Of a stretch of DNA of 64,000 nt, positions 1 to 8,457 are shown one piece after another. Every line of letters begins with the position of its first letter. The stretch's first letter is position 1. Below the pieces are notes generated by a model that saw only the letters and a list, made by a program, of their open reading frames with translations, was not told the origin of the DNA and did not search any database. This stretch comes from Bifidobacterium catenulatum PV20-2 (GTDB lineage: Bacteria; Actinomycetota; Actinomycetes; Actinomycetales; Bifidobacteriaceae): positions 2,306,979 to 2,370,978 of the forward strand of contig NZ_CP007456.1 of the NCBI RefSeq assembly GCF_000800455.1. The letters run 5' to 3'. Position numbers and translations under genes: made by a program.

Positions 1-13
1 AAAGCAGCAAAAG

Positions 14-58
14 TCATAAGAAAACCCGCCCGGGAAAAGGAGGAAGACCGGGCGGGTT
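14..58 (-). terminator. Terminator of the GH3-GtrA operon
   Basis: Perfect 11-bp arms (AACCCGCCCGG at 23-33 and its complement at 48-58) are followed on the minus strand by a T-rich run. It lies directly downstream of the GtrA-like gene. Confidence 0.85.
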
Positions 59-93
59 GAGGAGAGGAAGAAAGGGAAGTCAGCTATGAAGGG

Positions 94-651
94 TTACTTG
101 GTGGCCTCCTTGGAGTCCTTGCTCTTCGGCATAACCCAGAACTTGAGCAACGGGTAGCTCACGATCACGGCGAGCAGGGTGTTGACCACGGAAGCGATGG
201 TGCCGGCGATGCCAGCGCCCATGCCCCAACCCTGGCACAGACCGGTCACATAGCCCGGCAGCACGAGGTTCACAACCACGATGATCACGGCGAGAATCAC
301 ATACTTCCAAGCGGCGTCCTTGAAGCTGGAGTCAGACTTGAACACCCACTTCATCTGCACGAAGAAATTCACCACCTGGGCGAGCACCTCGGCAAGCAGG
401 AAGGTGAGGAAGCCGCCCAGACCGTTTCCCTGGGTGTCGTAGTTGAAGATCAGTAAGTGGAACGGCTGAGTCAGGCCCATGCCGCTGATGAAGATGGCAG
501 TGCCGATCCACGTCACCACAAAACGGGTGATGGTGGAGATGTTCGACAGCAGGTTGAACAGGATGAATTCCCAGATGTTCGGATGATCCTTGATCCACTG
601 GCGGATTGGACCGACCTTCCTGGCCGGCTGCGTTGCATTGTTATCAGTCAT
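94..651 (-). CDS. GtrA-like four-TM membrane protein
   Basis: This 185-residue protein has about four hydrophobic segments and short charged ends, the size and layout of GtrA/DPMS-type small membrane proteins. Members of that family are thought to help move lipid-linked sugars across the membrane, but the substrate here is unknown. The start at 651 overlaps the end of the GH3 gene by 8 bases and has an AGGGGG-type ribosome site inside that gene, so the two are probably translationally coupled. The link to a beta-glucosidase suggests a role in glycan or glycoside handling; that is inference from position only. Confidence 0.7.
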   Translation of the reverse strand: MTDNNATQPARKVGPIRQWIKDHPNIWEFILFNLLSNISTITRFVVTWIGTAIFISGMGLTQPFHLLIFNYDTQGNGLGGFLTFLLAEVLAQVVNFFVQMKWVFKSDSSFKDAAWKYVILAVIIVVVNLVLPGYVTGLCQGWGMGAGIAGTIASVVNTLLAVIVSYPLLKFWVMPKSKDSKEATK

Positions 652-3073
652 TGTTCAGCCCCCTTGCAGTGCGCTTGTTTGCGGATTGGTTGCGGAAGAA
701 GCCGGCGATAATGCCGCCCAATCCGCGGAAAGTGTGGCCGTTGGCGATTTTGACGATGGCGTCGACCATCGCGGAATCGACCATGCCTTGGGTCATCTTG
801 CTCATGGCTCGCGGAGGCATGTTCAGGATGAACAGGGTATTAAGGTCCGGAGCACCAGTCTTCTGGCGGATCTTGGCTTCCTGCTTGGTGAGCGTCTTGG
901 CGACGGTACGCGCCACGAAGCCCTTTGAATCCACCCAAGACATAATCGGATCGTTCACATCGAACGTCACCGGCTTGCCCGGAGCCGCAACCTCATGGCC
1001 GAACAGAACGGCCATTTCAGCATCGGTCACTTCCTTGACGTGACCGCTGAGGTAATGTCCGAGCGCAACATCTGCGGCAGCGGGCTCGATATCACCGGTA
1101 ACAGTGAGTGGAATCGAAAGCGGCAGATGCTCAGCGTTGTCGCCCACCATCAGCGTCCACTCGCCGGATTCCGTCTTCCATTCGTTGCAGGCAACGTCGA
1201 AGTGACGGAAGGTGTAACGATCGAAATCAATGTGCACGCTCTTGCTTTCATGAGCAGCAAGCGAGACCTTGGCGAAGCCCTTGAGTTCGCGATCGGGGCG
1301 CAGTACGCCACCCTGCGGACCGCGCACATACAGCTGCACGACGGTCGAACCGGCAACGTCAGAATCGTTGCAGACCATCACGTCAACGCCCTTCTCACCG
1401 GCAGTTGCGGCGCTGTAGGTGAACTTGGAATAGCTCAGGCCATAGCCGAACGGGAAGCGCACCGGCACACCAGCGGTTTCGTAATAACGGTAGCCAACGA
1501 ACGGGCCTTCGCGGTAGATCGCATCGCGGCCGATTGCCGGATACCAACCGGAGCTCGGGCAATCCTCGTAACGCACCGGCCAGGTTTCAGCCAAATGGCC
1601 GGACGGATTGACTTCGCCGGTCAGCGCACGTACGGTTGCGGAAGCACCGGCCTGACCGGACAGACCCACGTAAAGCACTGCGGCAACATCATCGATCCAC
1701 GGCAGTTCCACCGGAGAACCGGCGACAAGCACGATCACGATCGGCTTGTCAATACCCTTCAGCGCCTCAACCAGATCGTTCTGCACCTGCGGAATCGCCA
1801 TGCTGGAACGGTCAAGACCTTCGGATTCGCTACGCTCATCAAGACCGACGACCGCAAGCACCACATCCACATCATCCTTACCGGCCAGTGCGACGGCGTT
1901 TTCCACAAGCACGCGATCAGCCTTGCCTTGACGGTCGTAGCCCTGCTCGTAACCGGCAAGCACCAGACCTTCAGCGTTCTTGACTTCCTCAAGAATGTTC
2001 TCTTCCTTGGTGGCGTTCACCTTGGAGGAGCCGGATCCCTGGTAACGTGCGGTTGCCGCCATATCGCCAACCACGGCCACGCGAGTACCAGCCTTGAACG
2101 GCAAAGTTGCGTTATCGTTCTTCAACAGCACACTGGAGCCTTCAGCCACCTTGCGTGCCACCTCATGATGGGCCGCTGCGACTTCGTCCTTGAGCAGGTC
2201 GTTGCGTCCGACGCCGACCAGCTTGGTCGCTGCGGCGATCTTTGCGACTTCTGCGGCACGAGCGTTGATGTCGGCTTCAGACAAAGTTCCAGCCTTGACC
2301 GCACCTTCCAGCTCACGTACGGAAGTGAAGCCCGGAGACGGCATTTCCAGAGAACCACCGGCCTTGACTGCTGCGACCGCGGAGTTGGATCCACCCCAAT
2401 CGGAGACGACCATGCCGTCAAAGCCCCATTCGTCGCGCAGAATCTCCTGCAGTAAATGCTTGTTTTCGTGCGCGTAGACGCCGTTGATCTCGTTGTAGGA
2501 GGTCATGATGGTCAGCGGCTTGGCTTCGCGCACTGCGATTTCGAAACCGGTCAAATACAGTTCGCGCATGGTGCGTTCGTCGACCACGGAGTTGCTGGCC
2601 TGACGGCGCAGCTCCTGGCTGTTGACTGCGAAATGCTTCGGGCATGCGGAAATGCCGTTGCTCTGAATGCCGCGAATCAGGCCTGCTGCCATACGTCCGG
2701 CGACAATCGGATCTTCGGAGTAGTACTCGAAGTTACGTCCGCACAGCGGGTTGCGCTTGATGTTCAAGCCCGGGCCGAGCAGCACGTTCACGTCAAGATC
2801 GTGCGCTTCGTTGCCGAGGGCCTCGCCCATTTCTTCGGCGAGCGCCGGATCCCAAGAATTAGCCACGGTTCCTGCGGTCGGGAAGCAGGTGGCCGGCTTG
2901 GATGCGCCAATGCCGAGATGGTCACCTTCGCCGAGCTGGCGGCGCACACCGTGAGGGCCGTCACTCATCACGAAGCTGGGGATGTCTGCACGGTCGTTGC
3001 CCCGCGAATCCCATTCGGATCCGCCGGAAAGCATTGCGGCCTTTTCAACGACCGAAAGTTCTTCGAGTTTCAT
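644..3073 (-). CDS. GH3 beta-glucosidase, cytosolic
   Basis: This 809-residue glycoside hydrolase family 3 enzyme has the normal domain order: an N-terminal barrel, then the alpha/beta sandwich, then a fibronectin-III-like domain. The barrel carries the KHF motif and the SDWGG nucleophile motif, with the catalytic Asp at about residue 225. No signal peptide is present, so it should cleave imported beta-glucosides in the cytoplasm. I chose the ATG at 3073 because GGGAG precedes it at good spacing; an upstream ATG at 3118 lacks this. The C-terminus, about 100 residues past the Fn3 domain, is an extension of unclear role. Exact specificity (glucoside, xyloside, saponin) cannot be read from sequence. 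Confidence 0.88.
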   Translation of the reverse strand: MKLEELSVVEKAAMLSGGSEWDSRGNDRADIPSFVMSDGPHGVRRQLGEGDHLGIGASKPATCFPTAGTVANSWDPALAEEMGEALGNEAHDLDVNVLLGPGLNIKRNPLCGRNFEYYSEDPIVAGRMAAGLIRGIQSNGISACPKHFAVNSQELRRQASNSVVDERTMRELYLTGFEIAVREAKPLTIMTSYNEINGVYAHENKHLLQEILRDEWGFDGMVVSDWGGSNSAVAAVKAGGSLEMPSPGFTSVRELEGAVKAGTLSEADINARAAEVAKIAAATKLVGVGRNDLLKDEVAAAHHEVARKVAEGSSVLLKNDNATLPFKAGTRVAVVGDMAATARYQGSGSSKVNATKEENILEEVKNAEGLVLAGYEQGYDRQGKADRVLVENAVALAGKDDVDVVLAVVGLDERSESEGLDRSSMAIPQVQNDLVEALKGIDKPIVIVLVAGSPVELPWIDDVAAVLYVGLSGQAGASATVRALTGEVNPSGHLAETWPVRYEDCPSSGWYPAIGRDAIYREGPFVGYRYYETAGVPVRFPFGYGLSYSKFTYSAATAGEKGVDVMVCNDSDVAGSTVVQLYVRGPQGGVLRPDRELKGFAKVSLAAHESKSVHIDFDRYTFRHFDVACNEWKTESGEWTLMVGDNAEHLPLSIPLTVTGDIEPAAADVALGHYLSGHVKEVTDAEMAVLFGHEVAAPGKPVTFDVNDPIMSWVDSKGFVARTVAKTLTKQEAKIRQKTGAPDLNTLFILNMPPRAMSKMTQGMVDSAMVDAIVKIANGHTFRGLGGIIAGFFRNQSANKRTARGLNND

Positions 3074-3260
3074 TTGGTTCTCCCTTGCACTAAGCACGTC
3101 GCAAACCCGCTTTGCCAAGCTTGCCCTGCTTAGCTCGCGCTGTTTTTCTTGCGATTTCCCGCTGCCGCACCGCGCCGCATCGTGCCGTGCCGCACGCAGG
3201 TTTTTGCCGCTAGTTTGATTGAACCAGCTTTCGTCACACCACTACCGCTGTATTACACAA

Positions 3261-3282
3261 CCTGTCGTTTTGCCCGCACAAT
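3261..3282 (-). promoter_or_regulatory. Candidate operator upstream of GH3 gene
   Basis: The 3074-3337 spacer has no gene. It contains an element beginning CCTGTCGTTTTGCCCG on the plus strand that matches 18 of 22 positions of a segment at 38356-38377, upstream of the second GH3 gene. Both copies lie about 180-190 bases from the start codon and in the same orientation relative to the gene. A shared sugar-responsive regulator is the likely reading. Confidence 0.5.
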
Positions 3283-3337
3283 CGGATATTTCTAAACTGA
3301 TTTCGGAATCAAAGGAACTCACATGGCAGATACGTTT

Positions 3338-4033
3338 TTACCGCTCCGCCGCGCTTTCGTATGCGTTCCATACACACCATACGGCGTAGGAAATGAGCGG
3401 ACAGATGGTGGCGGAAATAATCACGTCGGTCGGATAGTGCAAGCCGAGCAGCAATCGCGAACAGGCGACCGCCACGACAAGCGCGACAGCGCCGATGATC
3501 GTCCTGCGGAGAAACACCCGTCTTCCGTGCGCACACCCGCCATCTTCTCCATCGGGGAAGCATTTGCGCGCGAAATTACGCACGGTAAGAATCATCATGA
3601 CCGATACGATCACCGCAGCTGCCGTGTGACCACTCGGAAAACTTGGATCGCCCGGCAACAGACCATTGCCAACGGACGTGATCGGACGGGGGCGTTCGAC
3701 CAGCCATTTGACGCCGGTCACGTACAGTATCGGCGCCGCCGACACGACGACATCGCGGATGACGACGCTCCTACTGCCGGTAATACGCGAATCGACAGCG
3801 GCGAGCGCGGCGACGATTACGATGCAGCCTACCGTTGAAAACAAGTACGCAAGTACCGTGGAGCAGTCGCGCAACCCTTCTGGCAGCGCCGCTAAAGCCT
3901 GCAAAATATTGGTTTCACGCATTGTTGCGATTGCCGAATTGCGCAATGCGACGCCAATCATAGGCACAATGCCGCACAATATGGCGGTTGCGATTACCAC
4001 AGCCGCCGCTCTCGCGATCCTTCTGTTCTTCAT
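3338..4033 (-). CDS. PAP2-family membrane phosphatase
   Basis: This is a roughly 231-residue multi-pass membrane protein with all three phosphatidic-acid phosphatase type 2 motifs in order: KWLVERPRP, then FPSGHTA, then SRLLLGLHYPTD. The two histidines and the arginines of the family active site are present. Such enzymes dephosphorylate lipid phosphates such as undecaprenyl pyrophosphate or phosphatidic acid on the outer membrane face. ATGs at 4039 and 4033 are both possible. I prefer 4033 because a weak GGA site sits about 9 bases upstream of it. The GNAT gene is divergent. Confidence 0.8.
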   Translation of the reverse strand: MKNRRIARAAAVVIATAILCGIVPMIGVALRNSAIATMRETNILQALAALPEGLRDCSTVLAYLFSTVGCIVIVAALAAVDSRITGSRSVVIRDVVVSAAPILYVTGVKWLVERPRPITSVGNGLLPGDPSFPSGHTAAAVIVSVMMILTVRNFARKCFPDGEDGGCAHGRRVFLRRTIIGAVALVVAVACSRLLLGLHYPTDVIISATICPLISYAVWCVWNAYESAAER

Positions 4034-4252
4034 ATGCATAATTCCAGTTAAGCATAGTTCACCGTGCCGTTGCCATGTGTTCACATCCGGTGTATCCCCG
4101 AAAAACGACGGATTGTCCTTCAAGGTACTTCCACGGCTTCCCCGACACGCACGCCACGAACGACCGCGCAACGCAAATATGGCATACCCGCACAGAAAAT
4201 ACCGGAACGATGCGAGAATCGAAGTTGGCGTTCAAAAAGAAAGGCAAGAAAT

Positions 4253-4690
4253 ATGACCGAACCGACAGCACTGACCATACGCCATATGAAAATCGAGGAT
4301 TATCCGCTGGTATACGGACTGTGGACGCGATGCACAGGTTTCACTATGAGGGATATAGACGATTGCAAGGATGCAATAAAGACGTTTCTCAAACGCAATC
4401 CCGACACCTGTTTCGTAGCCGAGGACGATGGAGGAAGAATCATTGGTGCGATTCTTGCCGGCCACGACGGAAGACGGTCGCGCATCTACCACACGGCGGT
4501 TGACCCCGACGCGCGCGGTAGGGGCATTGGCTCGATGTTGGTGGGCCGTGTGGTTGAAACGCTTCGTACGATCGGTCTGCCGAAAGTCGCTGTCGGAGTG
4601 CCCGCAGACAACGATGCCGGCAACGATTTCTGGGAACGGCAGGGCTTTGCAGTCCGTGACGATTTGGTTTATCGGGAACTGCCGTTGTAA
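4253..4690 (+). CDS. GNAT-family N-acetyltransferase
   Basis: This 145-residue single-domain protein has the GNAT acetyl-CoA loop (DPDARGRGIGSMLVG) after a beta-strand ending in the VDP triplet, and a C-terminal segment with NDAGNDFWERQGF typical of this fold. The acceptor is unknown; small-molecule or ribosomal-protein acetylation are both possible. The ATG at 4253 is preceded by AAAGG at good spacing. An open frame extends upstream to 4064 but lacks GNAT-like sequence. Confidence 0.8.
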   Translation: MTEPTALTIRHMKIEDYPLVYGLWTRCTGFTMRDIDDCKDAIKTFLKRNPDTCFVAEDDGGRIIGAILAGHDGRRSRIYHTAVDPDARGRGIGSMLVGRVVETLRTIGLPKVAVGVPADNDAGNDFWERQGFAVRDDLVYRELPL

Positions 4691-4723
4691 TAACGAACCA
4701 TCCACGATGCCGTGCACGTCGCC

Positions 4724-4897
4724 TCAGCCCACGTTGTTCGCGGACAGCGAGTAGAAGCCGCAGCATGCCGCCCCGCCCATGGACACGTAGGCAACGACGG
4801 CGGTGCCGCGGCCCAACGCGTTCATCGCGTGGCGCAGCAGCCACGCGTCAAGAGGGCCCCTGCCGCGATGGAAGTCCGAGAGGCCATCGATGGTGAA
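4724..4897 (-). pseudogene. Remnant of a GNAT toxin (TacT/AtaT-like)
   Basis: On the minus strand a stretch of about 57 codons reads as the N-terminal half of a toxin-type GNAT protein. It has the family's hallmark words, PLDAWLLRHAMNALGRGTA followed by CCGFYSLSANNV. A TAG stop precedes it in frame and a TGA ends it before the acetyl-CoA binding loop, so it cannot make a complete enzyme. No intact DUF1778-type antitoxin is adjacent. The base composition is GC-richer than the neighbouring genes. Confidence 0.6.
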
Positions 4898-4935
4898 TCG
4901 CTATTCGGACAGAAGACGCGGTCTGTGCGAGCGAA

Positions 4936-5571
4936 CTATGCTTTGGCTAGCTTCTTGTGCCTGAGAGTGTAAACGGCATCGGCGGAATCGGCGACACGCT
5001 TGGAATGCGTCACCACAATGACGCATTTACCGAGTTGATGAGCGGCCTGCCGCAAAAGATCAATCACCTCATCAGTCATTTCCGGATCCAGGCTGCCAGT
5101 CGGTTCATCCGCCAGAATCGCGCGGCCGGGCGCCACTAGGGCGCGGCCGACCGCCACTCGCTGACGTTGTCCGCCCGACAGGTGCATGATGTTGCGCTTC
5201 GATTCCTCACGGCTCAGTCCCAAATCCTCGAGGATCTTCATATCGGCCTTGGGATTGACCAGGCGCAGATTCTCTTCGGGAGTGAGATAGTCGATCAGAT
5301 TATGGTCCTGGAACACCAAGGACACGTGCTCGCGACGGTGCTTTGAATAACCCGTCGTAGCTATATCCTCGCCCTCGAAACGGACCACTCCATCAGAGGG
5401 GGCATCCAGACCGGCCAGCAGGGACAACAAAGTGCTCTTTCCCGCTCCCGATGGGCCGGTTATCGCATACATCTTTCCGGATTCGAAATCTGCGTTCACG
5501 TCCGAAAGAGCACGGATCTTTGCCGCGCCATATGAGTAATTGACATGGTCCAATTGCAGACAGATAGTCAT
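4936..5571 (-). CDS. ABC exporter ATP-binding protein (MacB/LolD type)
   Basis: This 211-residue ATPase has Walker A (GPSGAGKST), a Q-loop, the LSGGQRQRV signature, Walker B (AILADEP) and the H-loop (VTHSKR). The sequence after Walker B (TGSLDP) is typical of the MacB/LolD/FtsE subfamily. It is the last gene of a three-gene minus-strand operon with two FtsX-like permeases and would power them. Substrate is unknown; family members export peptides, antibiotics or lipoproteins. Confidence 0.88.
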   Translation of the reverse strand: MTICLQLDHVNYSYGAAKIRALSDVNADFESGKMYAITGPSGAGKSTLLSLLAGLDAPSDGVVRFEGEDIATTGYSKHRREHVSLVFQDHNLIDYLTPEENLRLVNPKADMKILEDLGLSREESKRNIMHLSGGQRQRVAVGRALVAPGRAILADEPTGSLDPEMTDEVIDLLRQAAHQLGKCVIVVTHSKRVADSADAVYTLRHKKLAKA

Positions 5572-5583
5572 GATTAATATCTC

Positions 5584-6807
5584 CTAACGCATAGAGGAAA
5601 GAATGGATTTCGGGGATTTGGCTAGCACTGCGGCGCACGACACGGCGAGCGCGATCGCGATGACCGCGCATCCGAGCAGCAGGATGAGCAGCGTCTGTTC
5701 TGGCGGCAGAGCCTCCACCTGCAATGATTCAAGAGGCGCGACTCCCGAATCGTGCAGCAGGAGCGAGGACACGTATCCAGACAATAGGGAGCCCGTGCCC
5801 AGCGAGCACAGGGCGGCGACTACAGCCATGAGACCGGTTTCGATTGCGAACTGGGCGATAATCTGCATCTTGCCGATGCCGAGAGCCAGAAGGGTGCCTA
5901 TCTCATGGATACGTGAGCGAATCCAGAAGACAAGCGCCATGCCCAGTACCAACACATCAGCCAAGCAAACGGACAGCAGCACCATACGGACCAGATCGCG
6001 CACCGTTTCCACCGACTGCAGCACGCCGGAAAGACGCGCCGAGTCATCGGTGACGTCATACTTGCTTCCAGCGATTTTTTTTGCTTGGGCCACTGCAGTG
6101 GAGAGAGCCTGCGGATTATCCGAGAGGCACCGGATCGTGCCGACCCGTTCCTCTCCAGTCAGCGCGGAAACCACTTGGGCACCCGCATAGATAAGATTCT
6201 CCGATGCGTCCGATGGCATAGGGCTCTGTGCCTGCACATTGCCAGAGAAGATTCCGGCCACGCGAACGGTGGAATCGCGGTCTTCCTGACTGAGCCGGAG
6301 TGTTGATCCCACCGATAGCCCATTCTCACGTGCGAAATCCCGGTGAATCAGTACGTTCCGGCCGTTACCTGAAATGTGGTGTCCTTGTTCCAACCGGTAC
6401 AGACCGCTTTGGAACTCTTCGGACAACGAGGAGTCAGTGGTGCCCAGCACGCTGACCTGCGTGGATAGACCGGAATCCAGCCGAGGACCATGTTCGGGGA
6501 CAACCGGATGCGCTCCATCCACCCCTGCCAAGGTCTTACGCTCGTAAACGGTTTTTCCTACGCCGGGGATGCGCGAGAACCGGCTCGCTTCCTTTAGACT
6601 TGCAGGATTCTCGCCTGTGTCGACGGTAAAACCTATTCCCATGCTTCTGCCGATATCGTCGGACATTTTCTGAAGTGCCGTTGACACTCCGACCTGAGCC
6701 ACAAGACTGGTGAAAACCATCAGCATCAGCAGTCCGATGATTCCGCTGCGTACCGGTTTACGCACGATTGCCAGCGTGGCACGATTCCACACGTTCATGC
6801 CCGTCAT
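5584..6807 (-). CDS. ABC transporter permease (FtsX/MacB-like)
   Basis: This is a 407-residue permease with one N-terminal transmembrane helix, a large extracytoplasmic domain and three helices near the C-terminus, the MacB/FtsX layout. The ATG at 6807 overlaps the stop of the preceding permease gene in an ATGA, which fixes the start. The frame is open further upstream only because it runs antisense-free through the neighbour. It pairs with the next permease to form a heterodimeric channel. Confidence 0.82.
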   Translation of the reverse strand: MTGMNVWNRATLAIVRKPVRSGIIGLLMLMVFTSLVAQVGVSTALQKMSDDIGRSMGIGFTVDTGENPASLKEASRFSRIPGVGKTVYERKTLAGVDGAHPVVPEHGPRLDSGLSTQVSVLGTTDSSLSEEFQSGLYRLEQGHHISGNGRNVLIHRDFARENGLSVGSTLRLSQEDRDSTVRVAGIFSGNVQAQSPMPSDASENLIYAGAQVVSALTGEERVGTIRCLSDNPQALSTAVAQAKKIAGSKYDVTDDSARLSGVLQSVETVRDLVRMVLLSVCLADVLVLGMALVFWIRSRIHEIGTLLALGIGKMQIIAQFAIETGLMAVVAALCSLGTGSLLSGYVSSLLLHDSGVAPLESLQVEALPPEQTLLILLLGCAVIAIALAVSCAAVLAKSPKSILSSMR

Positions 6808-8171
6808 CGCAGCTCCGACAGGCTTCGCGGCGACTTGCGCAGCATCGGTATGCACGATATGGCGACGCATACCAGCATCACCGCCAGCAGACCAAGCGAT
6901 ACATACAGCACGGCGGTTGTGTCGATTGATACCGTGAGCGAATCCAAGGTACGAACCGACATATTGGACTCGAGATCGCCGCCAACCTGTCCCATGCTGC
7001 TCAGCTCCTTCGCCGCGGAGGCGTTCACGGAACGGAGGGCCGAAGTGCCCAGCCATTGGGCCACTCCTTGTGCGCACAACCATCCGAGGACCAAGGACGG
7101 CAGGCCGATCAGAATCATCTCGGTTAGATATTGGGCGATCAGGGATGGCTTGCCGATGCCGAGGGACACCAATACGCCCATCTCCTGACGTCGGTCGTTC
7201 ATCCACAGCAAGAGCATGAGACTGAGAATTATCACGGCTGAAATAGTCACGCCGATCAAAGCGCTGCGCATCATGGAACGCACACCTCGGGCGGCATTCA
7301 GCATGCTCGACGTATATTGGTCATTGCGCGTGATCTGGTAATTGTTCCAATCCACTGGAAGCTTCTTCGCCGCTTCCATGGTTTTCTCCACGTCGACACC
7401 CTTGTCCAGAACGAAAGTGGCATCCTGGTATATTTCCTTGCCGGCCTTGTACTGGTACAGAGTACTTGTAGTGTCCAAATCGGTGTACACAGTGTTGGAG
7501 GTGAGTTCCGCGCGGCTGGCTACCTTCCTGTCGCTGTCTCCTTTGAATATTCCAACGATGGTGGTTTTGACAGTCGCCGTCGAATGCGACTCATTGTCGG
7601 CATCATATGGATTGGCTTTAAGTGTGAGGGTATCGCCGACTTTAAGACCATTGGCTTTGGCGAGATCCTCATGGATCATCGACATATGCTTATCGGATGC
7701 CTTTAGATGGCGTCCTTCGACCATGCCGAGCGTGTGCGACGTGAACACATTGAGTTTTGACGAATCGTTTGTGCCCATGACGTTGGCCGCATTGCCGAAC
7801 TGCTGTTCTTTCTCCGCATCATAATCATCGCCGCCAGGGACCTTCACCACGCTGGCTCCCACGAGATCGGCGGTGGCGTTCTGCCTGACCATGTACGAGT
7901 CAACCCCGGACAGCTTCGAGATTCGTTGCACATCAGCGGGACGAACCATTCCGCCTCCGCGAGGTGTCAGCATGCTGCCTTGCAGGTTACTAGCCAGCAC
8001 GAATCCGCCGACCGCCTGTTTCTCAATCTGTCCGGCCTCATGTTGCGCTGCCCGAGAAACTGCGGTTGCGGACAGCATACTCGCCGTTATGATGGTCAGT
8101 ACAATGAACAGCACCGCGGTGCGTACTCGTTTTCTGAGCACATAGCGCGCCGCTCGTGAGATGAATGTCAT
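6804..8171 (-). CDS. ABC transporter permease (FtsX/MacB-like)
   Basis: This 455-residue protein has the same MacB/FtsX topology as its neighbour: a first helix at about 20-40, a periplasm-type domain with the FMEGRHL-like and NGLKVGDTL segments, and three C-terminal helices. The ATG at 8171 has an AGGGGG site upstream and is the first gene of the operon. The 8172-8390 spacer should hold the promoter; I see no clear operator there. Confidence 0.82.
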   Translation of the reverse strand: MTFISRAARYVLRKRVRTAVLFIVLTIITASMLSATAVSRAAQHEAGQIEKQAVGGFVLASNLQGSMLTPRGGGMVRPADVQRISKLSGVDSYMVRQNATADLVGASVVKVPGGDDYDAEKEQQFGNAANVMGTNDSSKLNVFTSHTLGMVEGRHLKASDKHMSMIHEDLAKANGLKVGDTLTLKANPYDADNESHSTATVKTTIVGIFKGDSDRKVASRAELTSNTVYTDLDTTSTLYQYKAGKEIYQDATFVLDKGVDVEKTMEAAKKLPVDWNNYQITRNDQYTSSMLNAARGVRSMMRSALIGVTISAVIILSLMLLLWMNDRRQEMGVLVSLGIGKPSLIAQYLTEMILIGLPSLVLGWLCAQGVAQWLGTSALRSVNASAAKELSSMGQVGGDLESNMSVRTLDSLTVSIDTTAVLYVSLGLLAVMLVCVAISCIPMLRKSPRSLSELR

Positions 8172-8391
8172 TAATACCCCCTGTAAAGCTGGGACTTTCT
8201 CATCCGAGACAATGAAATCTAATTCGATTCTTCGATTGGTCATTCGCTAAAATACATGGTTCACCTCGGAACATGGCAAGATATGCCTTGAGCGAAAAAG
8301 CGAAACAACATTGGTTGCATTATGCTCCGGGACATCGTTCGTTTTGTTCATTTGACAAACTTTGAACGGCTATAAAACAGTGCATATACCA

Positions 8392-8423
8392 ATGGAGGCC
8401 CCAATCGAAATTGGGGCCTCCAT
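8392..8423 (-). terminator. Hairpin downstream of lacS
   Basis: Perfect 14-bp arms (ATGGAGGCCCCAAT and its complement) surround a 4-base CGAA loop. It is very stable and lies 35 bases past the lacS stop, but no long T-run follows on the minus strand. Confidence 0.7.
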
Positions 8424-8457
8424 CAGAGAGAAAGGAAGGATGTCAAGTATTGGTTAT

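Noticed and set aside
995..2455. Long plus-strand frame through the GH3 gene
   Set aside because: Shadow of GC-rich third positions in the beta-glucosidase gene; no family motifs.
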